Source of the DNA: Chytridium lagenaria
Lineage: Eukaryota > Chytridiomycota > Chytridiomycetes > Chytridiales > Chytridiaceae
Length of the DNA: 64,000 bases
Assembly (NCBI GenBank): GCA_025449115.1
Contig: JAHLKC010000062.1
Coordinates: 1-64,000, forward strand
Reading direction: 5' to 3'
Each line of letters begins with the position of its first letter. Positions within the stretch are counted from its first letter, which is position 1. The translations under genes were made by a program, and so were the position numbers. Below the pieces are notes generated by a model. That model had not been told where the DNA came from and searched no databases. It saw only the letters and a list, made by a program, of their open reading frames with translations. Positions 25,786 through 37,136 of this stretch are shown here, in pieces.

Positions 25786-26698
25786 TGTGAGATTATTGGA
25801 TAACCTCACCGAGAGGCATGAATGCGTCGCTTATATAGACGTCGTGCCATTATCCTTATTTCCTTATTCCCGTTCCATTCTTTTCCCTCTCGGGGGTTTT
25901 CATAGTTTTTCCCCATAATACGAGAGAGATTTTTTATAGAAGAGGGCGGTCGACGTGGTATGCCAACTTATGAATGCTACCACGTTGGTCGAGATGCTTT
26001 GTTGTTATTTGATTCCCCTTTATGTATTGTTTTATTATTTGTAGAAAGGAATAGATTTACGTACACCTCTTCAGTCCTGGATTAAGCCTCTGCACATTCA
26101 GGCCAGCCCCTGGTGGGCTGTGCTATCTCTTTCCCATTATATTCACTATCGTTGTTGAGTGTACTAGCGGGTGCTCTGGTTAGCACGCCCCGAGGAGACT
26201 GCGATCCGAACCAAACATTGTCTAAGAAGGTATGAGCCATGGGAATACGCCTCAAGGCATGATTCCTTCGAAGGTTTGGTCAGTATAACTACCTCTGTTC
26301 TATTTCTCGATGGCTATGGACAGGCTATCTAGTTGCCTGTGAGTGGGAGAGCGGCATGAGCAGGGCCCTAGGTAGATGAGATTGAGATAGAACATGTTAA
26401 AACGCTTATTGCGGCGAATAGAGGCCTGGTACACTCCTTGGAGCGGGATGGAATCCCTTCCGTAGACCCCTTTCCCTAGTCACTTAGATCTAGTCTCTAG
26501 GCATTTCCCTTCTTTTTTCCCTTATTATTAACGATTAGAACGAAACCACAGCAACTTAAATCCCCGCTGTCACTAAAGGCAGAATAGGGCTTGACTCTTG
26601 ATCTAGGAGTATTCCTAGACTCTAGTCTCGTCACCATTATGTGGTTCTCTACCTCTGTATGCCGGGGCTTAGCAGAGGGGCCATAGAGAGAATTCACA
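25786..26698. repeat. Right LTR (913 bp)
   Basis: Same sequence as the left LTR but about 25 bp shorter, with scattered one-base gaps, for example in homopolymers near 25917, 25933 and 26180. Substitutions are fewer than gaps. Confidence 0.88.
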
Positions 26699-27095
26699 CT
26701 TCCAACATCGTCCTGGCCGCACCGCCATTACCTGCCATGGGTGCAGTACCCCACTATAATACCAAGATTCCCACCTTGACAGCCGTCCATTTCCCCCCAG
26801 TATCCACACCCAGCACCTCCAGCCCTATCTCCTTTTCCCCAGGTGACATCAACAGTACTCCCCATTGACCTTTGCGGCCTGTGGCCTTCCCGTCGACGTG
26901 TCTGTTGCGAGGCGGAGCGGTACCATTAACCACCACGCGTTTGAGGGGGATACCGTCGGTTGGCGCGAGCCATGTTTCAACGATAGCCATGAGGTCGATG
27001 TCTAATGAGTACATGTATTAGTAAGTAAATCAGCCTTACCTGTTAATCCTTGGGCATTCCAGAATCCAAGCCGTAGTATATGGTGCTCATCGACG

Positions 27096-29075
27096 TCAGA
27101 CATTAACACGTTTGTTAATATCCGAATCTACATTGGCATCATCCATGTCTTCATCATCGTCTGATAGTTGTGCAAAGCGGTTGGCGTTGGCGGTGTTGCT
27201 GGTGGTGGGCCGGCGACTGGTCGTTTGATGATTTTTTCGGGTGTGCGAAAAGTCTTTCTTCGGTGGGTGAGGGCTCAGTATGGCGGAAAAATGAGTCGGC
27301 ATCACGGCGTTGGCGTTCCTCGGCATACAGACGTGCTTGCTCTTTGACTTCATCGGCGAATGTTTCGTCAAGACCTTCCAGACAGGCCTTTTTAATCTGT
27401 TGTCCTCCTCTGCTGTATAGCGCTCCCAGTCTTTTGGCACAATTAATTCGACCCTCCTTTTCTCGTTCCTCAAGAGATTTGCTGCTGGCGACGTTAATTT
27501 TGGAACTTCGAGAGGGTCAAATGCAGGGATGAGACGCCTTTGTCGGTGAGTTTCTTCTCTATGGCGGCGGCTTTACTGAATCACACATGAGATGAACAAC
27601 TGATTGACCAATGAAGCTCATCTCCATTACGCCGGAATCGATGCCAATAGACAGAAGGGCATTTCTGACCATAAGGTAACGTTTGGGCCTCTTTGGACGT
27701 ATCCCCGCATGTAGACTCGTAACCCCAGGAACTTCACTACGAGGATAGGTGCTCCTAAAGACGACCCTGGCGGCGTGGTCAGGAGTGGCGTTTCCTCTGG
27801 CAATTTGGCGGACAGCGCGGCGAAGCTGATGGACCAGCGGTTGGCGTGGGGCGTTCACATCAAAGTTCACCAAAAAGGTAGGTGGTGGAGGTCTGCGGGC
27901 GTATGCCTGGATGTTGGTCGAGGAATCCTTCTTCTTCATGGCAACTAGGAGTTCCGCAACCACTGTTTTGGTAAGGTCGGCCTTAAAGGCCGCAAGCTTT
28001 GTAGCAGAGAGATCTTCAATGACTTCACCGTCTTCGCGTTCCATGCCATTATCTTCAACTGGGGCTGGGGGGTGGGGTCTTAACAGGTGCGGGTTGGTTG
28101 GTGGGTCCAGGGCTTGGCGTTGAGGCGATGGATTTCGGCATCTTTGTCGTCAAGCGTTTTTGAAGACGGGCGTTATCCTCCTCAGCGCTTTAACTTCGAG
28201 TAGGAGATCTTCCATTCTGGTATCCATTCTAGAAATGATGTTAATATATGTTGCATACTTTCCTCAATGGATGCCGGTGTGAACTGGGTGTGGAGACATG
28301 TTGGACGTTGTCTTCTTTGTCGCGGAGTTGACATGTTTGCGTCAATTAAATTTCCGGTTGGAATTGTCGAGAGATACGTGACTGGAAAGAAAAAGCTGAA
28401 AGCCTGGATTGAATCGTCGAGTGCTTGGTGTCGGGGAGTGGGGATGGGGTGTGGGTTGGAAGAGACGTTGGGGCGAGGGTACTAGGGTGATCGAGGGTGT
28501 ATGCAGGGTGGAGAGTGAACTGGTAGGTGGAGAAGATTGGAGGATGTTGGTAAGCGGGGGTGGGATGGATGGATTTAAGGGAAGTGAGAAGTGTGCAGGG
28601 ATAGTTTGGGAAGAGATGGTGGATGGAGGGGTACAAGGAGGTTCGATGTTACGTTTCTTGGGTTGACGAAGAGTAGCTGAGGCGGTCCTTGAGATGACGT
28701 CGAGTTTTGATGAGCCGCAGCAATTTGTTGTCCAATGTCGAGGTAGTCCGAGTCCTTTTGTTGCTGCAGGATGTTAACAAGGCGTCCAGTGCTTCACAGG
28801 GTCTGGTAAGTGTGCCGTCGCAGCGTATCGAGAGGCGTCGGGTTCCAGTGGCTGCGTGACTTCCAGATGGCCCTTTGTTTGTCCACTTGACGGATTGTTG
28901 ACCACAGATAGGCAGATCAGCCGGGTCTTATCCAAGTTCTTCCAGCTTAGTTTCTCAAGCTGGTGAAACTGGTTGACGGCAGCTGACAATGGGGATGAGT
29001 GATCAGGGTCTGGATGATGGGAGATGGGGTTGATGGCTTCGTCGATATTTGGTTTTCAGTTCTTTTGGCACTTTG
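27096..29075 (-). pseudogene. U3 ORF1, broken
   Basis: The zinc module is recognisable near 28930-28790 (WTNKG-type region, then CDGTL..PC) but shifts frame. The RNA-binding-like region is split into 28044-27559 (VVFRSTYPRSEVPG, SFIGQSVVHLM) and 27473-27096. Compared with U1 ORF1, most breaks are single missing bases, for example GGCAGATC for GGACAGATC near 28910. It overlaps the ORF2 start by 8 nt like U1. Confidence 0.75.
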
Positions 29076-29106
29076 GATGATTTTTGTGCAAAAGAGTTTT
29101 TTTTTT

Positions 29107-29117
29107 CCCTAACCTAA
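29107..29117. repeat. Telomere repeats between U3 and U4, one base short
   Basis: CCCTAACCTAA, one C fewer than the other junctions. This lies in the stretch that shows many one-base gaps. Confidence 0.8.
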
Positions 29118-29438
29118 GTTTATCAAGGTTTATTGTCCCTGACCGTCAAACGTGATGTAAGACTAAGGTGGGCTCTCGATAACAACAATACAAGCGTTAA
29201 AACAAACAGAGCACTCCGACAGGGTGTAAAAGCGCGATAGCGCGTAAAAAAAGAAACAGAAAACGCGTAAAACAATACAAAGACGCGTAACAAAAACATG
29301 GAAAGAAAGAAGCAGGAGTGAAAAGAAAGAACCGACGCGGCAACCACACCGTAAGTAAAGCATAAATGAGAATAAAAGAGATAAGAGAAACCATGAGAAG
29401 GAAGAAAGGAAAGAGAAAGAAACAAGAGAAATAAAGCC

Positions 29439-32400
29439 TCAAAGAGGCTCTTCAGGAGCCAGCACCAGTGTTCTCCAGCGTCTCCCTCGTAAGTCGTCGT
29501 GTTCTTGCCGAAATTGCGGCTGCCGTACCTCTTGCCTCGTCGAGAATGTGCTGGAGTTCCTGCTCGCGCGTATTCACCGAGGAATCCCAAAAAGGCGTTG
29601 TCCGAAGCAACACCACCTGATACGCTCAATAGCCTCCACACACATGCGAATTTCAACGCGAGTGCTATGGTGCGATCAACGTTGGGTGGGAAGCGGATGC
29701 AGGATAACAGCGAATCGATGATGGTGGATCCTGGTGCTCGATGGATTGATGGTCGAAGATGTGGGAAGGCTACGGCGAGAAGAACGTTGGCTCCAGTACA
29801 GGCGACAGTGTGTTCTCGATTACCGGGGGTGTGTCGTCACAGTTGAGGCAAGGTTGATGTGAGAAACCTGCCAGCATCCAGCATACTAAGCTCTGAACTG
29901 ATGTCGGTGAAGGGTGGAGCCGGACGCGATGAGATGATGACGTCTTCCTCGGGCAAGCACAGGAAAGACTTGAGCTGTTCGAGGTCCAAGTGGCGGAGAT
30001 CCAGAAGCGCTCGTGTATGGGCATTATCGAAAACGTAGGAGGGAGGCGGAGAGAGGAACTTGCTGAGCGACCGGCAACTGGAGTAGTAATAATAAGACGT
30101 AAAAGGTTAAAAACAAGATTTTGAAGGTAAGGAAGAACATAGGCCATAATGGGTTGCGATAGCGGTAGGTAGGAGATGAAGTACAGCGAACTAAAGAAGA
30201 GGGTAAAATGTGTTGAAGAGAATGACGATAAATCCGCGCGGCTAAATTGCCGGAGTCATTATTTTGATGGATACGGAAGAAAAAAGAGGAGTTTAGGTGT
30301 GGTTGCGCGTCGATAGAGGAACAATGTTGCACAGTAAATGAAGGGAAGCAATACTGGTAGATCGAGCTACAGAAAAAATGGAGCGGAGTGCTAGGTTCTG
30401 AGTGTTTTGAAGGGGAGGATTTCAGCAGAAGAGAGATCGGAGTGCGAGCCATACTCTACAAGGGGTCGAACAAACATTTTATAAAGAAGGAGGGAGAGGG
30501 AAGGGCGCCATCCCCACGCATTCATACCCTTACTACGAAAAAAGTGAATAAGCAGATTGGCTTTTTTAACGCGCTTCTCCATAGAAGCCGCGATATCAAC
30601 CCCCATCGGCGTCATCACCATCCCAAGAAACACCGCCGAGTTCACTGGTGCAATCACGGTCCCCCCCATCGTCACCGTATTATTCCCCGTCACCACCAGA
30701 GCAGATTTTGTCGGTGCATACTCAATCCCAACCTCGCGACCCCATTCGTAACACGCCGCCGCAAGTCGTTGGACCCCATCCAGAGTTGTCGACAGGATTG
30801 TTGTATCTCAAAAAAGAGAGTTAATGCGGCAACCTCCACATGATATGGTGGGTACATCAGGGAGAGAGCGTAAACGGGAGGAAAGTGGGTTAATGAACAA
30901 CAAAAACAATGATGGTGCTAATCGGGTCCCTTGGAGCAAACCCCGACGTACAGGAATAGGAGGAGACTTGGAACCAAGAACAAGAAGGTAAGCAAGGTTA
31001 TAATCAAAAAGACAACGAAGGAGGGGTACAACGGAGGTGAGAGTCTCGGTGTCAAACGCGTCGCCAGCCCAGGGGACACGAGGGAGGGCCGGTAAGTGGT
31101 TAAATTGAGACCAGAGGAGACGCCGGTCCACCGTGTCATATGCCGCTTTGATGTCCAGATACATGGTCTTGATGCCGGGGTTGTGTTGGATGATCTCGTG
31201 AAGGTTAAAGACTTGATCGAGGCATGAGCGTTGAGCACGGAACCCCCCTTGGGCCACATCGAGATAAGGTAATATCCGCTTGTCCACCACAGGCCTGAAG
31301 ACGGCTTCAAAGAGCTTCCGAACCACTGATATGAGTGAGATGGGACGGTAGTTGACGATATCTCTGTTACTCCCCTTATTCTTGAAGACTAATGCCACGT
31401 TCGCAACCAACCACGAGGATGGAACGCAGTTGTATATAACAACCAGAGTAAAGAGAGCTTTGAGGGGGTTCCGTACCTCAGGAATGGCCCGAGAAAGCAT
31501 CTCCCCAAAGATTTGGTCTTCTCCAGTAGCTTTGCCGGCAGGGGTTTCACGAATAACCATATCCAGAGCAGCATCGTCAAGCCAAGTGGGTGCGGTAAGG
31601 ACTTTTCGGGGTACACGGGGGTCGGTATCGTCAAGAAAACCTTGGTCCGGTAAGGCCGTGCCGGTTGGAAGGGCTCCAAATGTCGATTGAAAATGGGCGC
31701 ATAATCTTCAAGGCGGGAGGGGTCGAGAGCACAGTGGCGCGTTGTTGTCTTGCAAGTTGGCACGAGATGACTTTAGCCGCGACTTGGGGTTGAGAAAGCA
31801 TCCCGTCAGATCTGTAGCGGAACACACGCGTCTTGTGGAGGCGAACAGCAGCTCTGTAAAGGCGGTTAGATTCGTACGGTACCTCCAACGAAGTGGTTTC
31901 AAGTCGGGAGGAGAGGTTAAGAATGCGTTGTGGGCCTCTTGGGTCAGCTGTCGCAGTGCTTTGAGGTGCGGTGTATCAAAGCCAGGGTGTGGAGAGCCCC
32001 TTTGAATTTGAAGCGGCCGACAGAATCTTCAGCAGCTTTAATGAGCCATTGAACGACTGTATCCGATGCTGCATCCACCGCGAGTTGTCTCGTTTCCCAT
32101 GGGATCAAGTTATCCGTGGCTCTTCTCTCTCAGCGGCTTCACCAAGATCATCCAGTATCGTCATCACGTTGGCGTGAGTGTCTCGTAGTTTCCCCGTAAA
32201 GTGTTCTAAGTCCTCGCCTATCAATTTATGTGCATTAATCCGAGAGAAGGTCGGTTTCCAGAAGTCCGTCGGCAATGGGATATCACCGTGAGGAGAGAGT
32301 GATCGCTTCCCATGGTGATATCCTCGTGTATGACTAGGTCTGGTGCCAGATGTAATGCCATGGTGTTCAGGAACACCAGATCGGTAATGCCGTTGCCGTT

Positions 32401-33015
32401 CCTCGCGTGTGTCGTCCATTTCCCCCGTGAAGGCTCCAACCGCGTCCACTCAGCATTTTCCATCCATTCCCTCATCCATCCCCGTCTAACCAGATCCCCC
32501 GTTGTGCCATTATCACCAGTAAGTGCACCCATCCTCGCGTTAAAATCCCCAACCACAACAATCGGTGCTGCAGGGTGTTGTGCTTGAATTCCCCCAGAAA
32601 TGCATCGAAACCCGCCAACATTGCAGCCACATTAACACCATCTCCTCCTATTGGCGGTAGGTAGCCGATGACTAAAACCAGAATCCCTATCTTCACCGCA
32701 GACCATTTTCCCCAGCATCCACTCCTAGCACCTCTATTCTTAGGTCTCTATCCCCCGGGGAGGCCAGAAGTACCCCCCATTGTCCCTTCCGTCCGGTGGC
32801 GGTGCCATCAACGTGTCGAGGTCGAGCAGGTGCGGTCCATTAACAATGACACGGCGAATTGGGACACCGTCGGTAGGTGATAACCAAGTCTCGGCAATGG
32901 CGATGAGGTCGATATCTAAAGAAAGGCAAGTGTCAGTAAGAGTCGGCTTTTCCACTTAGTCCTTGGCGTTCCAGAATCCCAGCCGTAAGATATGATGTTC
33001 GTTGTCCTCAGACAT
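29439..33015 (-). pseudogene. U4 ORF2: endonuclease-reverse transcriptase, broken
   Basis: The start overlaps the ORF1 stop (ATGTCTGA). Endonuclease motifs are present in pieces: ETWLSPTDG near 32880, VGDFNARMG near 32540 and GSDHSLLTV near 32300. Reverse transcriptase is open over 31560-30808 with NYRPISLISVVRKLFE, YLDIKAAYDTVDRR and LLQGTRLAPSLFLLF. The thumb-like region is 30696-30391. The C-terminal domain is recognisable (QPCLNCDD and the HWVLAPEEPL end region) but heavily frame-shifted. Confidence 0.82.
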
Positions 33016-35020
33016 TAACACGTTTGTTAATGCCTGACTCGACTTCATTCGCCATGACTTCATCATCGTCGCTCTCTAAGGTGTGAAAGCGGTTGGAGGA
33101 GGTTGGTGTGGTCTTTGGGGTGTCGTCAGCGTACCGTTTCTTCATGATACTGCGGGGAACTGCTAGGGGTCGGTTTTTTCGACTGTTGGAGTGGGAACGC
33201 CGAAAACTCTAACGGCATCACGCTGGGCTCTTTCGTCAGAGAAGATTTTTGCTTGTGCCGAATTTCGACTATCATTTCTTCGTCTATACCCTCAAGGCAT
33301 GCCGTTTTGATCTGCTGCCCACCTCGAGCATACAATCCACTAAGGCGTTTAATGCAGTTACGCCGGCCTTCTTGCGCTCGTTCTTCTTTGGATTTACTGC
33401 TGGAGACGACGAGTTCAGGGACCTCGAGGGGGTCAAAATTTGGGAGGAACACACCCTTCTTGGTAAGTTGGTTCTGAATGAAGGCGGCCTTGGAGGAATC
33501 ACAGAGGAGGTGTACCACAGATTTGCCGATAAAAGACATATCAGCACACCAGAGTCGATGCCGAGAGTGAAAAGAGCGTTGCGAATAATTGTGTAGCGAA
33601 TGGTCCAGGTTCGGCGTAACCTCTCATGTACAGGTTGGTTATTCCAGGAATATTGCTTCTTGGGTACGTGCTGCGGAAGACCATACGGGCGGCATGTTCG
33701 GGGGTTGCATCTCCTCTGGCGATTTGACGGGCTGCTGCAGCAAAACTGAGATGTCCAGGGGGTGGCCGAGGAGTATTAACGTCGAAGTTTTCCGAAAAGA
33801 TCTTGGGGACGATACGGCGGGGGCCATGTAGGGTGGGGATGACTTGTCAAGTCCAGCTTCTTTCATGGCAGCCAGGAGTTCTTTAACCACATCTTTAGTC
33901 AAGTCGGCTTTGAAGGCGGCAAGCTTGGTGGCAGAGACGGCTTCGAAAACCTCTCCTTCCTCTTCAACCATGTCAACATCGGCTGCGGTGGTAGGAGCGG
34001 GGGGATGGGGCCTTGATGGGAACAGCTGGAGGAGGAGAGGGTTGGTGGGTAATGCGGTGGATTTCGGCATCTTTGTCGTCGAGACGGCGTTGGAGTCGAG
34101 CATTGTCATCCCGGAGTCCTTTCATCTCCTCAAGGAGAGTATCCAAGCGGTAGTCAAACGAGAGATCTGTTCAAGAAGGTTAGTTTGGTCAGTCTGAGTG
34201 GATGGTGTGGAGGTCGATGATGATGAGGAGGTCGCCGTTTTCTTGAAGGATGAGGACATTGTGTCTGATGTGTCTATGTTAGTCGGAATTGTCAATGAGT
34301 CACGTGATCTATGGTAGAAAAAGCGGCAAGACGGTTTGAGATGGTGAGATGTGGGCGGTGTGATGAGGGTTGAAGTGAGATGGTGGTTGGGTAGCGAGTG
34401 GGTGAGGGGTGTTCAAGAGTAGTAGTGTGAAGGGGAGGTGTAGGCGATGTAAGAGCTGTGTGAGGTATAGTGACGGCGTTGTGTGGTGTGGAAATGACGG
34501 AGGATGGTGACGGCGGGAAGTGTGAAAGGATGGATGGGGATGAAGGTGAGAGGGTAGAACTTTTAGGTTGCGTTAAGGGAGTGGAGGATCGTTTTTTGGG
34601 TTGTCGTAAGGCAGCGGCTTCCGATCGGGTTAACACTTCAAGATGTTGGTGTGCCGAGGCAATCTGTTGGCCGATATCGAGATAATCCGAGTCTTGCTGT
34701 TTGAGGAGGATGTTGACGAGTCGTCCAGAGTGGCCGCAAGGGGTTCCAGTAGGGCTACCGTCACAGCGGATGGAGAAGCGACGAGTTCCTGTTGCAGATG
34801 GGCTTCCAGATGGCCTTTATTGGTCCACTTTACTCCAGATTGACGACAGATGGGACAGATAAGGCGGTCTTTGTCCAAAAGCTTCCAGCTTTCTTTCTCA
34901 AGAAGCTGGAGACGTTGAGCGGCGTTTAGAGGAGGAGTGAGCGGTGTTTCAGATGTCTGGGTGGGGCGATGGGTGTTTGGTCTTCAGCGATGGTTTGGTT
35001 TTCAGTTCTTTTGGCACTTT
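33008..35020 (-). pseudogene. U4 ORF1, broken
   Basis: The zinc module is ICPICRQSGVKWTNKG near 34850-34810, followed by the linker and an ATG near 34260 (MSSSFKK). The coiled-coil region lies near 34170-34060. The RNA-binding-like part is recognisable over 34000-33126 (TKLAAFKADLTK, SFIGKSVVHLL, NCIKRLSGLYARGGQQ) in several frames. No ATG precedes the zinc module in its frame. Confidence 0.75.
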
Positions 35021-35063
35021 GGATGATTTTTGTGCAAAAGAGTTTTTTTTTTTTTTTTTTTTT

Positions 35064-35075
35064 CCCTAACCCTAA
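35064..35075. repeat. Two telomere repeats between U4 and U5
   Basis: CCCTAACCCTAA followed by GCGTTTCAAAGG, the 3' end of U5. Confidence 0.9.
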
Positions 35076-37124
35076 GCGTTTCAAAGGTTTTATTATTATC
35101 CCTGACCCGCGCACCCGAGGGTGAACTAAGGTGGGCTTTCGACAATCAGAACATGAGTAAGAAAACATTAAGTGAAGGAGAATAAACACCATAAAGAAAT
35201 AAGTAAAATAAAAAGAAAAGGAAATAAGTCACTGCAACCATCTCTCGACGCGTCATAGAACAAAACGAACGGAAGAAAAGAGGAAAAACATGAGAAGAAA
35301 AGGGAATAGGACCGTAAAACCGAGTGTGGTACATGACAGAGAGTAAAAGGAACCAACAACAAAGCAGGGAATGAAAGGAGAGAAAGGAGGAAAAAGAACC
35401 TCAAAGAGGCTCCTCAGGTGCCAGTACCCAGTGGTCTTCCATTGCCTCCCTCGTAAGCCGCCGAGTCCTTGCCGATACTTGAGGTCCTGCTCCACGCGTC
35501 TCTTCCAGGATTGCTTGAAGTTCTTGATCGCCAGAGTTTGCCGATGTATCCCAGAAAGGTCTTTGGCCGAAGCAACACCAACGAACACGTTCAATCGCCT
35601 CCACACACACGCGTATCTCGGCGCGTGTGGGGTGATGACGATCAACGTTAGGCAGAAATCGGAGCCGGATAAGGAGAGAGTCGATAATAGTGGAGCCAGG
35701 CGCGTCAGGAACCATAGGTAGAAGCCGTGGGTAGGTATTGGCGATAATAGCATGGGATCCAGAGCACTCCACAGTATGGTCACGGCTGCCTGGGGTCTCT
35801 CCGTCACAGTTGAGGCAGGGTTTGTGATTAGCGACACGTCCTAAAGCCCAGACAATGAGGGCGCGCATTTGATGTCGGTGAAGGAGAGACCCAGCTTGAA
35901 GCAAGGGATGCCGGCGACCCCGTGGGAGGACGGTGAAGGTTTGAGATGTGCGGGGTCCCGAGGCACGCATTGAGGTTAAGGCTTGAACGTGAGCGGTCTT
36001 GAAGAAGGCTGGAGGGAGGCAGGCAGAGGACTGTAAGGGACGGCCGCAACTGGAGTAAGTATAACAGGACGAAGAAGGTTAAACACTAAATTTTGTAAAA
36101 GGGGACGGACATGAGGCCAAAGAGGATTGGAATAACGGTATGTAGACAATGAGGTGCGATAAACAAGAGAAGAAGGTTTAGGGTGTTGGAGGGAGTGGCG
36201 GTAAATACGTGCGGCAAGGTGTCCAGCATCGTTATTTTGATGAATACGGAAGAAAAAGGACGCGTTGAGTGTATGGTTGCGAGAGGACATAGGGACTACA
36301 TTAGATAAAAGATGAAGAGAGGCGATACTAGTAGTGCGAGAAACTGAATAAATGGAACGGAGGGCATTATTTTGGGCGTATTGAAGGGGGGAGAGTTCGG
36401 AGGGTGTAAGGGGTCGCAAAGCTAACCCATATTCAATAAGGGGTCGAATAAACATCTGATAGAGAAGAATAGATAAAGAAGGTCTCCATCCCCAGCCATT
36501 CATACCCTTACTTCGGAGGAAATGAATCATTGTCCCAGCCTTCTTAACGCGTTTTTCCAGTGAAGCCACTAAGTCCACCCCCGCCACCGTCATCACCATC
36601 CCCAAGAAAACTGCCGATGCCTTTGGAGTAATCACAACTCCACCCATTATCACGTTATCTTCCCCTCCATCAACAAAAACCGATTTAGCCGGCGCATATT
36701 CAATCCCCACTTCACGACCTCACTCGTAACAAGATGTCGCCAATTGCTGTAGGCCTTCCACCGTATGAGACATTATTGTCGTGTCGTCAGCTAGAAGTAA
36801 AGAGTTAATTCTAAGGCCACCAAGTGTAACTGATGGCACATGCGGCAGTAATCGAAGACGCCGTGGGAGAGGGTCAATAAAAAAAAGAAATAAAGGAGGG
36901 GCAAGTCGGGTGCCTTGCAGTAACCCGCGACGAACAAGAATTGGAGGAGATTTAAAACCGAGCACAAGGAGGTGGGCAACGTTAAAATCAAAAAGGCAAC
37001 GTAGGAGGGGAACAACAGATAATCGGGTTTCACGCTCAAAAGCCGGTCCAGACCATGGGACGAGAGGGTGAGCAGGAAGAGCAGAAAACCGTGACCAGAG
37101 AAGGCGGCGATCAACCGTGTCATA
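35076..37124 (-). mobile_element. LINE unit U5, 5'-truncated, gene-proximal
   Basis: Only the 3' 2.05 kb is present. It begins inside reverse transcriptase motif A and continues to the ORF2 end and 3' UTR. The 5' truncation is typical of incomplete target-primed reverse transcription. It is preceded on the minus strand by CTTAGGGTTAGG and then non-element DNA. Its C-terminal sequence (VANHKPCLNC) differs from subfamilies A and B. Confidence 0.9.
35401..37124 (-). pseudogene. U5 ORF2 fragment: reverse transcriptase C-terminal part
   Basis: Begins at YDTVDRRLLW, continues through LLQGTRLAPPLFLFF and the active-site box LLADDTTI, and then the thumb-like region (36710-35976). The C-terminal knuckle is CLNCDGETPGSRDHTVEC and the end is HWVLAPEEPL at 35401. 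Endonuclease and the first RT motifs are missing. One in-frame stop (near 36720) follows QLATSCYE, and the frame then changes near 35980. It is non-functional by truncation alone. Confidence 0.85.
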
Positions 37125-37136
37125 CCTAACCCTAAG
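37125..37136. repeat. Two telomere repeats at the inner edge of the array
   Basis: CCTAACCCTAAG between truncated U5 and unrelated DNA (TCGAACCTCC). On the minus strand this reads chromosome interior, then TTAGGG repeats, then the truncated LINE. Confidence 0.88.

Larger units (their letters stand above)
21875..26698. mobile_element. Non-autonomous LTR retroelement inserted in U3
   Basis: Two direct repeats of over 900 bp, each starting TGTGA and ending TCACA, flank a ~3.0-kb AT-rich interior with no frame longer than about 70-80 codons and no gag, protease, integrase or reverse transcriptase motif. Both sides carry CTTC, and removing the element plus one CTTC restores the endonuclease frame region seen in U1 (AAAACCTTCCAACATCG). 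A 4-bp target duplication fits LTR-element integration. It must be mobilised in trans by an autonomous relative. Orientation is not assignable from the sequence; no convincing polypurine tract was seen. Confidence 0.9.
18684..27103 (-). pseudogene. U3 ORF2: endonuclease-reverse transcriptase interrupted by an LTR insertion
   Basis: The start (27103) overlaps the ORF1 stop as ATGTCTGA. The endonuclease N-terminal part (27103-26700) has VETWLAPTDG, and it resumes left of the LTR element with VGDFNARMG near 21800. Reverse transcriptase is open over 21176-20172 with NYRPISLISVVRKLFE and YLDIKAAYDTVDRR. The C-terminal end (19214-18684) includes CLNCDDDTLGSRVHTTEC and HWVLAPEEPL. The LTR insertion lies in the endonuclease domain, so no full product can be made. 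Confidence 0.88.
18316..29106 (-). mobile_element. LINE unit U3, subfamily A, split by an LTR element
   Basis: Subtracting the 4.8-kb LTR insertion and its duplicated 4 bp leaves about 5.96 kb, the same length as the other full units. It carries subfamily A markers (NQFHQLE in ORF1, 3' UTR CTTACGTAAG, C-terminal VAFHQPCLNC). Compared with U1 it shows many one-base gaps in the right-hand half (26.7-29.1 kb). Confidence 0.9.
29118..35063 (-). mobile_element. LINE unit U4, full length, subfamily B
   Basis: A 5.95-kb unit bounded by telomere repeats, with subfamily B markers. Its last kilobase is close to U2 apart from one-base gaps. Its 5' end is preceded by an unusually long T-run (about 21 nt on the plus strand, 35043-35063), that is, a long A-run at the element 5' end. 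Confidence 0.9.
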
